Assembly: GCA_028280505.1 (NCBI GenBank) | Contig: JANQLO010000085.1 | Location: 144,863-208,862 of the forward strand | DNA from: Chromatiales bacterium | GTDB lineage: Bacteria; Pseudomonadota; Gammaproteobacteria; Chromatiales; Chromatiaceae | DNA length: 64,000 nt | Reading direction: 5' to 3' | Part shown: piece after piece, positions 9,164-17,951 of the stretch | How positions within the stretch are numbered: the first letter of the stretch is position 1 | Layout of the letters: every line of letters begins with the position of its first letter | The notes under the pieces: generated by a model | Seen by the model: the letters and a program-made list of their open reading frames with translations, nothing else | What the model was told of the DNA's origin: nothing | Database searches by the model: none | Made by a program: the position numbers and the translations under genes

Positions 9164-9373
9164 GACACTTACACATCCCTGCACCTCGTCGGCCGAGATG
9201 CGACGCCGGATCTTCCACAAAACCGAATGGGACAACGGGTATCCGCGCCATCAAGAGCAAATCGACATACGAATGTTTGGCAACCATGGTTTTCTCGATC
9301 AGTCCGGTTCCGCGTTCGTGCAATAGGCGGGCTAGCTCGCGGTATCCGCTAGGAGTCTAGCATCGTGCAGCCA

Positions 9374-9402
9374 ATTTTCTATTTGTTTGACAAATAGAAA
9401 AT
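9374..9402. promoter_or_regulatory. Perfect 13-bp inverted repeat, operator for acuI
   Basis: ATTTTCTATTTGT and its exact complement ACAAATAGAAAAT are separated by TTG. The centre reads TTTGT-TTG-ACAAA, matching the GT-N3-AC core of GntR/FadR operators. A TTGACA -35 box (9387-9392) lies inside it, so a bound protein would block the acuI promoter. The start codon is at 9442. The divergent FCD regulator is the obvious candidate to bind. Confidence 0.75.
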
Positions 9403-9441
9403 CTAACGCATACTGAATCACATCAACCTTCGGAGCAGACC

Positions 9442-10434
9442 ATGAGCGACACTTTCAAAGCCCTGGTACTCACCCAGAACGATGGGAAAACCGTCAGCGA
9501 TATCAAACAATTGTCTAACGATGACCTACCTGACGGCGATGTGCTGCTCGCGGTCGACTATTCCAGCCTGAACTACAAGGACGGCCTGGCGATCACCGGC
9601 AAAGGCAAAATCGTTCGCCAGTGGCCGATGGTGCCGGGCATCGACCTTGCCGGCACCGTGCTGGAATCGTCGAGCCCCGATTACTCGTCCGGCGATTCCG
9701 TGATTCTCACCGGCTGGAGTGTCGGCGAGAAATACTGGGGAGGCTACAGTCAGCGCCAGAAGGTGCAATCGAAGTGGTTGGTACCGATGCCCAGCGGCCT
9801 GGACAGCCGCCGGGCAATGGCAATCGGCACCGCGGGCTTCACCGCAATGCTATGCGTCATGGCGCTGGAAGAGGCGGGCGTCAAACCGGACGCCGGTACC
9901 GTGGCGGTCACCGGTGCGTCCGGCGGCGTCGGCAGTATCTCGGTGGCGATCCTGGCCAAGCTCGGTTACACGGTGGCCGCGGTGAGCGGCAAACCCGAGG
10001 CCGACACCTATCTCAAAGGACTGGGTGCGTCGGAAATCCTGGGCCGCGAAGAAATGAACCAACCCCCACGCCCGCTCGAAGGCCAGCGTTGGGCCGGCGC
10101 GATCGATTCGGTCGGCAGCACCGTACTGGCGAGAGTGTTGGCGGAAACGCAATACGGCGGCTGTGTTGCCGCCTGTGGGCTGGCCGGCGGTGCCGATCTG
10201 CCCGGCAGCGTGATGCCCTTTATCCTGCGTAATGTACGGCTGCAAGGCGTCGATTCGGTGATGTGTCCGGTCGAGCGCCGCAAAATCGCCTGGCAACGCC
10301 TGGCCGATGATCTACCGGCAAAGGCATTGGGCGAAATCGGTCAGGTCGCATCGTTGGAAGAACTGCCGGCATTGGCCGAATCGATCACGCTCGGCGCCAT
10401 CCGCGGCCGCGTGATCGTCGATCCTAACGCCTGA
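9442..10434 (+). CDS. acuI: Acrylyl-CoA reductase (AcuI/YhdH family)
   Basis: 330 residues, the usual length of YhdH/AcuI, a zinc-free medium-chain dehydrogenase. Visible motifs are LNYKDGLAITGKGKIV, PGIDLAGTV, the nucleotide-binding AVTGASGGVGS and LGASEILGR. The family uses NADPH to reduce acryloyl-CoA to propionyl-CoA, in DMSP/acrylate breakdown or acrylate detoxification. No DMSP lyase or acuK/acuN genes lie nearby, so detoxification or the 3-hydroxypropionate route is as likely as DMSP use. GGAG lies 8 bases upstream of the ATG. Control by the divergent GntR regulator through the repeat at 9374-9402 is inferred. Confidence 0.9.
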   Translation: MSDTFKALVLTQNDGKTVSDIKQLSNDDLPDGDVLLAVDYSSLNYKDGLAITGKGKIVRQWPMVPGIDLAGTVLESSSPDYSSGDSVILTGWSVGEKYWGGYSQRQKVQSKWLVPMPSGLDSRRAMAIGTAGFTAMLCVMALEEAGVKPDAGTVAVTGASGGVGSISVAILAKLGYTVAAVSGKPEADTYLKGLGASEILGREEMNQPPRPLEGQRWAGAIDSVGSTVLARVLAETQYGGCVAACGLAGGADLPGSVMPFILRNVRLQGVDSVMCPVERRKIAWQRLADDLPAKALGEIGQVASLEELPALAESITLGAIRGRVIVDPNA

Positions 10435-10486
10435 TACGACGATAATGGGCCTGAACAACAGCTGTTTAGGCAATGAAAACCCAAAT

Positions 10487-10508
10487 TTAAAACAAACGTT
10501 TGATTTAA
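10487..10508. promoter_or_regulatory. 22-bp near-perfect palindrome, TetR operator
   Basis: The core CAAACGTTTG is perfect and is flanked by TTAAA/TTTAA arms; 20 of 22 positions are symmetric. It lies 50 bases upstream of the TetR-family gene that heads the RND operon, as expected for autoregulation. Confidence 0.65.
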
Positions 10509-10557
10509 TCGATATCAACGAGTAGGATCAGGCCATTACCTCGACCACAGACGAGTC

Positions 10558-11247
10558 ATGGCCATGAGCGAATCCACGCCTTCGGCAACGCAAGATACCC
10601 GCACCCGCCTCGTCCAAACCGCCCTCAGCATCTTTGCCCGGCGGGATTTCGACGCCGTGAGCGTGCGTGAAATCGTCGACCTGGCGGGGGCGAATATCGC
10701 TGCGGTGTCCTATCACTTCGGCGGCAAGGAAGGACTCTATCTGGCCACCGCAGAGTTCCTTGCCGACACCATGCTGGGACGCATGCAACCGCTGCTGACC
10801 AAAATCCAGCGCGCAGCGGAGACTGCCGACGACGAAGACGCCGACGAGCTGTTACGCGAACTGATTCATGGCCTGGTACACAACCTGCTGAATGATGGCG
10901 TGGGCGACAACGCAGCCGGTTTCATCTTGCGCGAACAACTGCAGCCGACCGCGGCATTCGACATTCTGTTCGGACGGCTGATGGTGCCGATTCAGCGGAC
11001 GTACCAAGCCTTGGTCATCCGTCTCGGAGGTGATCTCTATGCCGATGACGAACGACAGCAAATCCTGGTCACCCATGCACTGATGGGTCAGATACTGGCC
11101 TTCAGAATCGCACGCACCACGGTGTTGCGACGCCTCGATCAAGCCCGGTTCCGGGCACGGGATCTCGACGATATCGCCAACCATGTCCATACCCTGACCC
11201 TACGGGCCTTGTCGCCCGGGTCATCCGAATCGAGAGCACGCATATGA
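10558..11247 (+). CDS. TetR/AcrR regulator of RND efflux operon
   Basis: 229 residues: N-terminal TetR helix-turn-helix (VSVREIVDLAGANIAAVSYHFGGKEGLY) and a C-terminal ligand domain resembling the CerR/CecR (DUF1956) group. It is the first gene of a three-gene operon. Its stop codon overlaps the ATG of the adaptor gene (ATGA at 11244), so translation is coupled. It is likely an autorepressor acting at the palindrome 10487-10508; the inducer is unknown. A second in-frame ATG at 10564 is an alternative start. Confidence 0.9.
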   Translation: MAMSESTPSATQDTRTRLVQTALSIFARRDFDAVSVREIVDLAGANIAAVSYHFGGKEGLYLATAEFLADTMLGRMQPLLTKIQRAAETADDEDADELLRELIHGLVHNLLNDGVGDNAAGFILREQLQPTAAFDILFGRLMVPIQRTYQALVIRLGGDLYADDERQQILVTHALMGQILAFRIARTTVLRRLDQARFRARDLDDIANHVHTLTLRALSPGSSESRARI

Positions 11248-12566
11248 ATACAGCTTCCCGTCATCGTTGGCGTATGTTGTGGGTGCTGCCACCCGTTGCG
11301 GTCGGAATCGCCGTATTGGTGTTCGTGATGAGTAACCGGCAACCACCGGCAGCGGCCGAAAGGTCGGAGATCAGTCAGCCGGTACGCATCGTGGATGCGC
11401 AAAGGCTCGATCTCATTCCGATCGCCGAAGGCTATGGCGAAGTACGACCGGAAAAGGTCTGGGCGGCAGTCGCTCAGGTCGCCGGACGTGTCGTCGAGAC
11501 ATACCCCAGTTTGCGCGACGGCGAAGTGGTAACCGCGGGTACCCTGCTGTTCCGCATCGACCCGGTGGATTATGAGCTGCAGGTCGCGGAGGCGAAGGCA
11601 CAGCTCGCCGAACTCGAGGTACAGGAGCAGAACGCCCTTGCCTCGTTGGAGATCAACCGCCGCAACCTGCGTTTGGCCGAACGCGAAAAAGACCGTATTG
11701 CACGTCTGACCGAACAAGGCACGGCGTCACGCAGTGATGTCGACAATGCCGAGCGCAGTATGCTCGATGCCCGTGCCGCCGTTCAAAACAGCGAAAACAC
11801 ATTGGCCCTGATACCGACCCAACGGCGATTGCTGGAGGCACGCCTGGCACAGGCCGAGCGTGACCTCGCCAATACCGAGGTCAAAGCGCCGTTCGATCTT
11901 CGTATCGCGGATCTCGCGGTGGAAAAGGACCAGTACGTCGGTGTTGGCCAGACCCTGTTTCGCGGCGACGCCATTGGCCGGGTCGAGATCACCGCCCAGG
12001 TGGCCATGTCGTCGTTGCGCAATCTGCTGATCGATCTCGGCCAACCGATCCCGTCCATTGCGGACATGGATACCCGGCTCGCAACCTTTACGGGATTCCG
12101 GCCACAGATCCGGATGGACATGGGGAACCATGTCGCCGAATGGGATGCGGCATTCGTGCGTTTCAGCGACGAGGTGGACCCGCAAACCCGAACCATCGGC
12201 GTGGTGATTGCGGTCGACGACCCGCTCGGCCAGGCAATCCCGGGACAACGCCCACTGCTGTCCAAGGGCATGTTCGTCCAGGTGCTTATCCGCGGCCATA
12301 CGCAAACAGACCGCACGGTGCTGCCACGCAGCGCCGTGCGCGGCGGCAAGGTCTATGTGATGAACGCCGAACGACGTCTGGAAATCCGACCGGTCGAGAT
12401 CCTGTTTCATCAACAGTCGATCAGCGTCGTCGCCGATGGCGTCGCGCCAGGTGAACGGGTCGTGCTCAGCGACCTGGTACCGGCCAATCCGGGCATGTTG
12501 CTCGAGCCGGTCGACGATCCGGCTACAGCGGCACAAATGCTGACCGATGCCGGGAGCACACCATGA
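11244..12566 (+). CDS. RND efflux periplasmic adaptor (HlyD/MFP family)
   Basis: 440 residues: one N-terminal membrane segment (about 10-30), a split biotinyl-lipoyl domain, a long alpha-hairpin rich in Glu/Leu/Arg (about residues 105-215), then beta-barrel and membrane-proximal domains. It should bridge the inner-membrane pump and an outer-membrane channel. It overlaps the regulator gene upstream and the pump gene downstream by four bases each. It has no lipobox, unlike the second adaptor at 46256. No outer-membrane factor gene is present, so a TolC-like protein encoded elsewhere would be needed. Confidence 0.9.
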   Translation: MNTASRHRWRMLWVLPPVAVGIAVLVFVMSNRQPPAAAERSEISQPVRIVDAQRLDLIPIAEGYGEVRPEKVWAAVAQVAGRVVETYPSLRDGEVVTAGTLLFRIDPVDYELQVAEAKAQLAELEVQEQNALASLEINRRNLRLAEREKDRIARLTEQGTASRSDVDNAERSMLDARAAVQNSENTLALIPTQRRLLEARLAQAERDLANTEVKAPFDLRIADLAVEKDQYVGVGQTLFRGDAIGRVEITAQVAMSSLRNLLIDLGQPIPSIADMDTRLATFTGFRPQIRMDMGNHVAEWDAAFVRFSDEVDPQTRTIGVVIAVDDPLGQAIPGQRPLLSKGMFVQVLIRGHTQTDRTVLPRSAVRGGKVYVMNAERRLEIRPVEILFHQQSISVVADGVAPGERVVLSDLVPANPGMLLEPVDDPATAAQMLTDAGSTP

Positions 12567-15500
12567 TCGCCTGGTTTGCCCATCACCCCAATGCCGCCAA
12601 TCTCTTGATGGCGGCGATCCTGATTCTCGGCCTGGTTGCCCTGCCCGGGCTACAGCGCGAAACCTTACCGGAGATCGCCAACGACAAAGTGGAGGTGCGG
12701 GTGGTCTACCAGGGCGCGACCACCGAGGAGGTCGAAGATGCCATCTGCCGCCGGATCGAGGACGCGCTCGACGGTATCACCGACCTCGACGAAACCCGCT
12801 GCGAGGCGCGTGAAGGGCAGGGAATCGCAACGGCGGTCATGCGAGAGGGCGCCGATATGGCGCGCTTCCTCGATGACGTGAACTCCGAAATCGACGCTAT
12901 CGACGATTTCCCCGAGCAAACCGAGCAAGCGGTGGTCCAGGAACTCGGCCGAACCGATCCGGTGGTTTCGGTCGCGATCACCGGACCGAATGATCCGGTC
13001 GCGCTCAAGGCCTACGCCGAAGATGTCAAAGACCGATTGCAAGGCCTCGGCGAAATCGCCACGATAAGCATCAAAGGTTTCTCCGACCATCAGATTCGGA
13101 TCGAGATACCGGCATCGACACTGCGCCGGCACGGTTTGTCCACCGCCGACATCGCGCACGCAGTGCAGCGCCAGAGCGTCGGCCGACCCGCCGGAGAACT
13201 GCAGGGCCTGCACGAAGACGTCTTGCTGCGCTTCGACGACCAACGCAAAACCGTGGCCGAGTTCGAACGCCTGGTGGTCATCTCGAGCACCTCGGGCGCG
13301 GCGATACGTTTGGGCGAGATCGCGCAGATCACCGACCGCTTCGAACGCGCCGAAGACAAAATACTATTCAACGGCCAACGCGCGGCGATCCTCGACATCA
13401 CCAAGACCCGGGCCCAGGACATTTTGAGTGCCTATGCCGCGGTCAGCGATTTTGTCGATGCCGAAAACACACGCGTACCAAGCGGCATGCAGCTCACCCT
13501 GACTCAGGATCGCTCCTCGGTCGTGAAAGATCGCCTCGACATGCTGACCAAGAACGGTATTCAGGGCCTGGTCGCGGTCTTCCTCGTGCTGTGGCTGTTT
13601 TTCAGCCTGCGTTACAGCTTCTGGGTCACCATGGGCCTGCCGGTATCCTTCCTCGGTGCCCTGTTCCTGATGCCCTGGTTGGGCATCACCATCAACATGA
13701 TCTCCATGGTCGGCCTGCTGATCGGCATCGGCCTATTGATGGACGACGCCATCGTGATCGCCGAGAACATCGCGGCGCGCCTGCACAAGGGCGAGCGCCC
13801 GCTACAGGCGGCGGTCAATGGCGCGAAACAGGTCTTACCCGGGGTCATGTCCTCGTTCGCGACCACGCTGCTGGTGTTCGGCTCGCTCGCGTTCATCACC
13901 GGCGAACTCGGGCAAATACTGCGGGTCATGCCCATCGTGTTGATCCTGGTCATCACGGTCAGCCTGGTCGAGGCGTTCCTGATCCTGCCCAGTCATCTCG
14001 GCCATTCGCTGGCACACGCTGCCGAACGGCCCCGTAGTCAGGTTCATCAAAAATTCGAACGCGGTTTTGCCCGGTTCCGTGACCGATACTTCGCCCCCGT
14101 GCTCGATGCCGCGTTACGTCAGCGCTACTTCACGATCGGCGTGGTGATCATGCTGCTCCTGCTGGCCATCGCGATGCCGATCGGCGGCAAAATCAAGTTC
14201 ACCGGTTTTCCCGATATCGAGGGTGACGTGGTCGAGGCGCGCGTGCTACTGCCACAGGGCACACCGTTGGCACGTACCGAGGCCATCGTCGAACATCTGC
14301 AAACGGTTGCGCTCTCACTGAACCGCGAGTTCGGCGCATACCAACCCGATGGTCAGGATCTGGTACGCAACATCACGGCGATCTTCAACGAAAACCCGGA
14401 CGCCTATGAAACCGGGCCACATGTTGCACGGGTCGTGGTCGATTTACTCAACGCGGAAATCCGAAACACCTCTTTGGAGGAATTCCGCAGCCATTGGCGT
14501 GAACGGTCCGGACGAATGACCGACGTGATCGCACTGAAGTTCGCCGAACCGACCATCGGCCCCGGCGGGCGGGCGATCGACATCCGTCTGATCGGCGACG
14601 ACCTGAACCAGGTAAAGGCTGCAGCGCAGACTTTGCAGAATTGGTTCGCCGGGTTCGACGGCGTCATCGACCTCAGCGACGATTTGCGGCCGGGCAAGCG
14701 CGAATACCAGCTGCGACTGAAAGACAGTGCCGGCGTCCTCGGCCTGGATGCCGATTCGATCGCCGATCAGGTACGCGCGGCGTTTCAAGGCTTCAAGACC
14801 GACGAATTCCCGCTCGGCCCGCAGACCTATGAAGTCGATGTGCGCATGGCCCCGGCAGACCGGGTCGATGCCGACGACCTGGAACAACTGTCCATCGTGG
14901 GACCCAACCAGCAGTTGATTCCATTACCGGTGGTTGCCGACGTCATCGAAAGCCGCGGCTGGGCGCGCATCAACCGCATCGATGGCCACCGTGCGGTCAC
15001 GGTGCAGGGAGACGTCGATCGCACGCGGGCAAACGCCCAGGAACTGCTCGGCCTGGCTCAACAGGACATCTTTCCTCAACTGATTCAGACCTACCCGGGC
15101 GTCACGGTCGATATCCAGGGTGAGAGCGATCGCAGCGCGAAAACCGGCGCTTCGATCGTGCGTAACGTGCTGCTTGGCATGATCGGGGTCTACATGCTGC
15201 TGGCCTTGCAGTTCCGCAGCTATCTGGTGCCCGTAACCGTGATGTCGGTGATCCCTACCGCATTGATCGGCGTGGTCTTCGGCCATATGGCCCTGGGGCT
15301 GGACCTGACCCTGCCGAGCATCGTCGGTATGGCGTCGCTGTTCGGTGTGGTGGTCAACGACTCGATCTTGCTGGTCGTGTTCATCCGCGAGCGCCGCGCA
15401 GCCGGCGCCGCCGTGCTCGATGCCGCGCGCGATGCCGCAATCGCCCGCTTCCGCCCGATCGTGCTGACTTCGATCACCACGGTTGCCGGACTCACTCCGC

Positions 15501-15697
15501 TGCTTTTGGAAAAAAGCCTGCAGGCCCAGTTCCTGATCCCGCTGGCGGCCAGTCTCGCCTTCGGCCTGATGGCGGCGACGATGATTGCGCTGTTTCTGGT
15601 GCCGACCATCTATTGCGTGCTCGAAGACCTCGAAAGACTCGGCGGAGAAGAACACGAAACCCGTGCACCGCTCACCACGGAGCGACCGGGGGATTGA
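12563..15697 (+). CDS. RND superfamily efflux pump, inner-membrane subunit
   Basis: 1044 residues, full AcrB-like length, with a first membrane helix, two large periplasmic loops and two bundles of membrane helices (around 335-500 and 870-1015). The GLLIGIGLLMDDAIVIAEN segment of TM4 carries the Asp residues of the proton relay. Compared with HAE1 drug pumps the N-terminus is more divergent (PGLQRETLPEIANDKVEV), like the broad AcrB/MMPL-type clusters in marine proteobacteria. The substrate is unknown. The ATG overlaps the adaptor stop (12563-12566). Confidence 0.92.
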   Translation: MIAWFAHHPNAANLLMAAILILGLVALPGLQRETLPEIANDKVEVRVVYQGATTEEVEDAICRRIEDALDGITDLDETRCEAREGQGIATAVMREGADMARFLDDVNSEIDAIDDFPEQTEQAVVQELGRTDPVVSVAITGPNDPVALKAYAEDVKDRLQGLGEIATISIKGFSDHQIRIEIPASTLRRHGLSTADIAHAVQRQSVGRPAGELQGLHEDVLLRFDDQRKTVAEFERLVVISSTSGAAIRLGEIAQITDRFERAEDKILFNGQRAAILDITKTRAQDILSAYAAVSDFVDAENTRVPSGMQLTLTQDRSSVVKDRLDMLTKNGIQGLVAVFLVLWLFFSLRYSFWVTMGLPVSFLGALFLMPWLGITINMISMVGLLIGIGLLMDDAIVIAENIAARLHKGERPLQAAVNGAKQVLPGVMSSFATTLLVFGSLAFITGELGQILRVMPIVLILVITVSLVEAFLILPSHLGHSLAHAAERPRSQVHQKFERGFARFRDRYFAPVLDAALRQRYFTIGVVIMLLLLAIAMPIGGKIKFTGFPDIEGDVVEARVLLPQGTPLARTEAIVEHLQTVALSLNREFGAYQPDGQDLVRNITAIFNENPDAYETGPHVARVVVDLLNAEIRNTSLEEFRSHWRERSGRMTDVIALKFAEPTIGPGGRAIDIRLIGDDLNQVKAAAQTLQNWFAGFDGVIDLSDDLRPGKREYQLRLKDSAGVLGLDADSIADQVRAAFQGFKTDEFPLGPQTYEVDVRMAPADRVDADDLEQLSIVGPNQQLIPLPVVADVIESRGWARINRIDGHRAVTVQGDVDRTRANAQELLGLAQQDIFPQLIQTYPGVTVDIQGESDRSAKTGASIVRNVLLGMIGVYMLLALQFRSYLVPVTVMSVIPTALIGVVFGHMALGLDLTLPSIVGMASLFGVVVNDSILLVVFIRERRAAGAAVLDAARDAAIARFRPIVLTSITTVAGLTPLLLEKSLQAQFLIPLAASLAFGLMAATMIALFLVPTIYCVLEDLERLGGEEHETRAPLTTERPGD

Positions 15698-15824
15698 AAT
15701 CGTTCCACAAAAAGGGCCTCATCGTCGGCGGCGTGAGCGATCGCCGGTATCGGTTGCACCCCGCTGGACTTCCGTCGACAGCTGCAAGACACTGCGGTGA
15801 CCGTCGCCGCCAGCAGCAACCTGC

Positions 15825-16901
15825 ATGAGCAGACCAACCTACGCCATCATCGACACCCAGGCCTTTGTCGCCAATTACCGATATGCAAAATCGCTGGCGC
15901 CGGGCAGCCGAGCCCTTGCGGTCGTCAAGGCCAATGCCTACGGCCATGGCGCCGTAACATTGGCACACGCCTTGTCGGGCCAGGCCGACGCCTTTGGTGT
16001 CGCCTGCAGCGAAGAGGCAATGGAGCTACGCGAATCCGGTATCGACAATCCGATCTTGCTACTGGAAGGGGCGTTTGATCCGGACGAAATCGAGCTGGCC
16101 GACCGCGCGAACCTGATGCTCGTCGTGCACTCACAACATCAACTCGACTGGATGTTGAAGGCGAAACCCGATCGACCGCTCACCGTCTGGTTGAAAATCG
16201 ACACGGGGATGCACCGGCTCGGTTTCACCCCGCAAGCGGCACCCCGGATCTACCGACATCTGAAAGACAGCCCGCACATCGGTGAGGTCGTATTGATGTC
16301 ACATTTCGCCCGGGCAGACGAAATGGACAGCGATGCCACGGCGAGGCAGCTCGATACCTTTGACGATACGGCCCATGACCTGACGGCACCGTTTAGCCTG
16401 GCGAATTCGGCCGCAACCCTGGCATGGCCGCAGACCCATACGCAATGGATACGCCCCGGCATCATGCTGTACGGCAGCTCACCACTCGCCGGCAGCCGAA
16501 TCGACACATCCGCGCTGGTGCCGGTCATGCGGCTGCAATCCGAACTGATCGCCATTCGCGATCTCGCCGCCGGCGAATCGATCGGTTACGGCGGCCGTTT
16601 TGTCTGCGATAAGCCGACTCGGGTCGGTGTCGTCGCCGCCGGCTATGGCGACGGTTACCCGAGGCACGCGCCGGACGGCACACCGGTGACGGTAAACGGG
16701 CAGCGCACCCGACTGATCGGACGGGTGTCGATGGACATGCTGACGATCGACCTGAGCACCCAGCCGGATGCGGCGATTGGCGACACCGTGCAGCTTTGGG
16801 GCGACCTCATCAAGGCCAACGAGGTCGCCCAACTAAGCGAAACCATTTCTTACGAATTGTTTACCGGTGTCACGCGACGGGTGCATTTCCACTATCGTTA
16901 A
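15825..16901 (+). CDS. alr: Alanine racemase
   Basis: 358 residues, standard length for this PLP enzyme, which makes D-alanine for peptidoglycan in the cytoplasm. The PLP lysine is in AVVKANAYGHG near residue 35. The catalytic tyrosine region is GYGGRFVCDKPTRVGVVAAGYGDGYPR, and RVSMDMLTID lies near the active site of the partner subunit. It is probably DadX/Alr-like with no dadA neighbour. No clear Shine-Dalgarno sequence is visible. The 127-base gap before it holds no recognisable element. Confidence 0.95.
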   Translation: MSRPTYAIIDTQAFVANYRYAKSLAPGSRALAVVKANAYGHGAVTLAHALSGQADAFGVACSEEAMELRESGIDNPILLLEGAFDPDEIELADRANLMLVVHSQHQLDWMLKAKPDRPLTVWLKIDTGMHRLGFTPQAAPRIYRHLKDSPHIGEVVLMSHFARADEMDSDATARQLDTFDDTAHDLTAPFSLANSAATLAWPQTHTQWIRPGIMLYGSSPLAGSRIDTSALVPVMRLQSELIAIRDLAAGESIGYGGRFVCDKPTRVGVVAAGYGDGYPRHAPDGTPVTVNGQRTRLIGRVSMDMLTIDLSTQPDAAIGDTVQLWGDLIKANEVAQLSETISYELFTGVTRRVHFHYR

Positions 16902-16946
16902 GCTCAGGACAGTCAAGAGATACAGCACGGAGCCGCTATCGCTGTC

Positions 16947-17801
16947 ATGAAGGAAAAGATTATCGTCCCGGTACTCGCCGGCGGCGGCACACGTCTGCCG
17001 GCACATGTCGGTGTGCTGACTGCACTGGAGCAGATGGGCTACCACATGGATCGGCTGGTCGGTGTATCCGGCGGCAGCATCGTGGCCGCGCTCTACGCCC
17101 AGGGGCGCAGCACCCAATACCTCAAGCGTCTGGCCTTCGACGTCGACTTTCGCCAGTTTCGTGGCTTTTCCTTACGCAAACTGATGTTCGCCGGCGGCCT
17201 GTCGAACGGTGAACATTTCGAGCACTGGTTGGATGAGCAGCTCGAAGAGGCCACCTTCGATGAGCTCGAACGCGATCTGCACGTGGTCGCGACCGATGTG
17301 CGCTCCGGGGAACCGGTATTTTTCGACAAACTGCACTCGCCCGAAATGAAAGTCGCACGTGCGGTGCGCTTCTCCATGGGCATTCCGTTGCTGTTCACCT
17401 TCGAAAAATACGAAGGTCATCTGATGGTCGACGGCAGTATCCTGGCTGAAGACGCCCTGTACCAACGCTGGGCCGAGGACGATACACCCGTGGTCTATTT
17501 TCGACTACGCTCTTCACGCGAGGCGATAAAAATTCAGGAATCGCGATTCTTTCCGCTGCCGGACTATGTGAACATGCTGATTCGCACCTTCATGACCAGC
17601 ATCTCACGCGAGTACATCAGCGATCCTTATTGGCGCAATACCGTCGTCGTCGAGACCGGCACGGTTTCTCCGGTCGAATTCGCTTTGTCCGTAGATCAGA
17701 AAGAGGATCTGTTCCGGCGGGGCCTGGACACCGTTCAAGAGGTCATTCCGCTCAAGCTCGAACGTTCTCCCGAGTTACAGACGGCGGGTGTGACAGTCTG
17801 A
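16947..17801 (+). CDS. Patatin-like phospholipase
   Basis: 284 residues. The patatin fold is shown by an oxyanion-hole motif GGGTRLPAHVGVL near the N-terminus, the nucleophile elbow GVSGGS (Ser about residue 43) and the catalytic Asp in MVDGS. There is no signal peptide and no RssA-type regulatory domain, so it is likely a cytoplasmic lipid acyl hydrolase. It follows alr by 45 bases and could share its transcript. The substrate cannot be predicted. Confidence 0.88.
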   Translation: MKEKIIVPVLAGGGTRLPAHVGVLTALEQMGYHMDRLVGVSGGSIVAALYAQGRSTQYLKRLAFDVDFRQFRGFSLRKLMFAGGLSNGEHFEHWLDEQLEEATFDELERDLHVVATDVRSGEPVFFDKLHSPEMKVARAVRFSMGIPLLFTFEKYEGHLMVDGSILAEDALYQRWAEDDTPVVYFRLRSSREAIKIQESRFFPLPDYVNMLIRTFMTSISREYISDPYWRNTVVVETGTVSPVEFALSVDQKEDLFRRGLDTVQEVIPLKLERSPELQTAGVTV

Positions 17802-17831
17802 AGGCTACAGTTGCCGATAAAATCGCGGTTT

Positions 17832-17848
17832 CGGTACCATGGCAGCAT
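17832..17848 (+). promoter_or_regulatory. Weak sigma-54-like site upstream of prsT
   Basis: CGGTACCATGGCAGCA has GG (17833-17834) and GC (17845-17846) exactly 10 bases apart and a good -24 half (GGTAC). The -12 half CAGCA lacks the usual TT. It is listed because prsT belongs to the PEP-CTERM system and two strong sigma-54 sites serve PEP-CTERM genes in this window. An inverted repeat ATCAGT-ACAC-ACTGAT overlaps its 3' side. Confidence 0.3.
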
Positions 17849-17951
17849 CAGTACACACTGATCGCCGCGCCCCACACGATTTGGGATTCCACGGCACCTG
17901 TAACAAGCCGAACCGATACACCATCATTCCAAATAATTTCTTGAGGCGACC

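Noticed and set aside
8296..9168. Longer GntR protein starting at 9168
   Set aside because: The extra 43 residues are Arg-rich, unlike the family, and run through an intergenic repeat.
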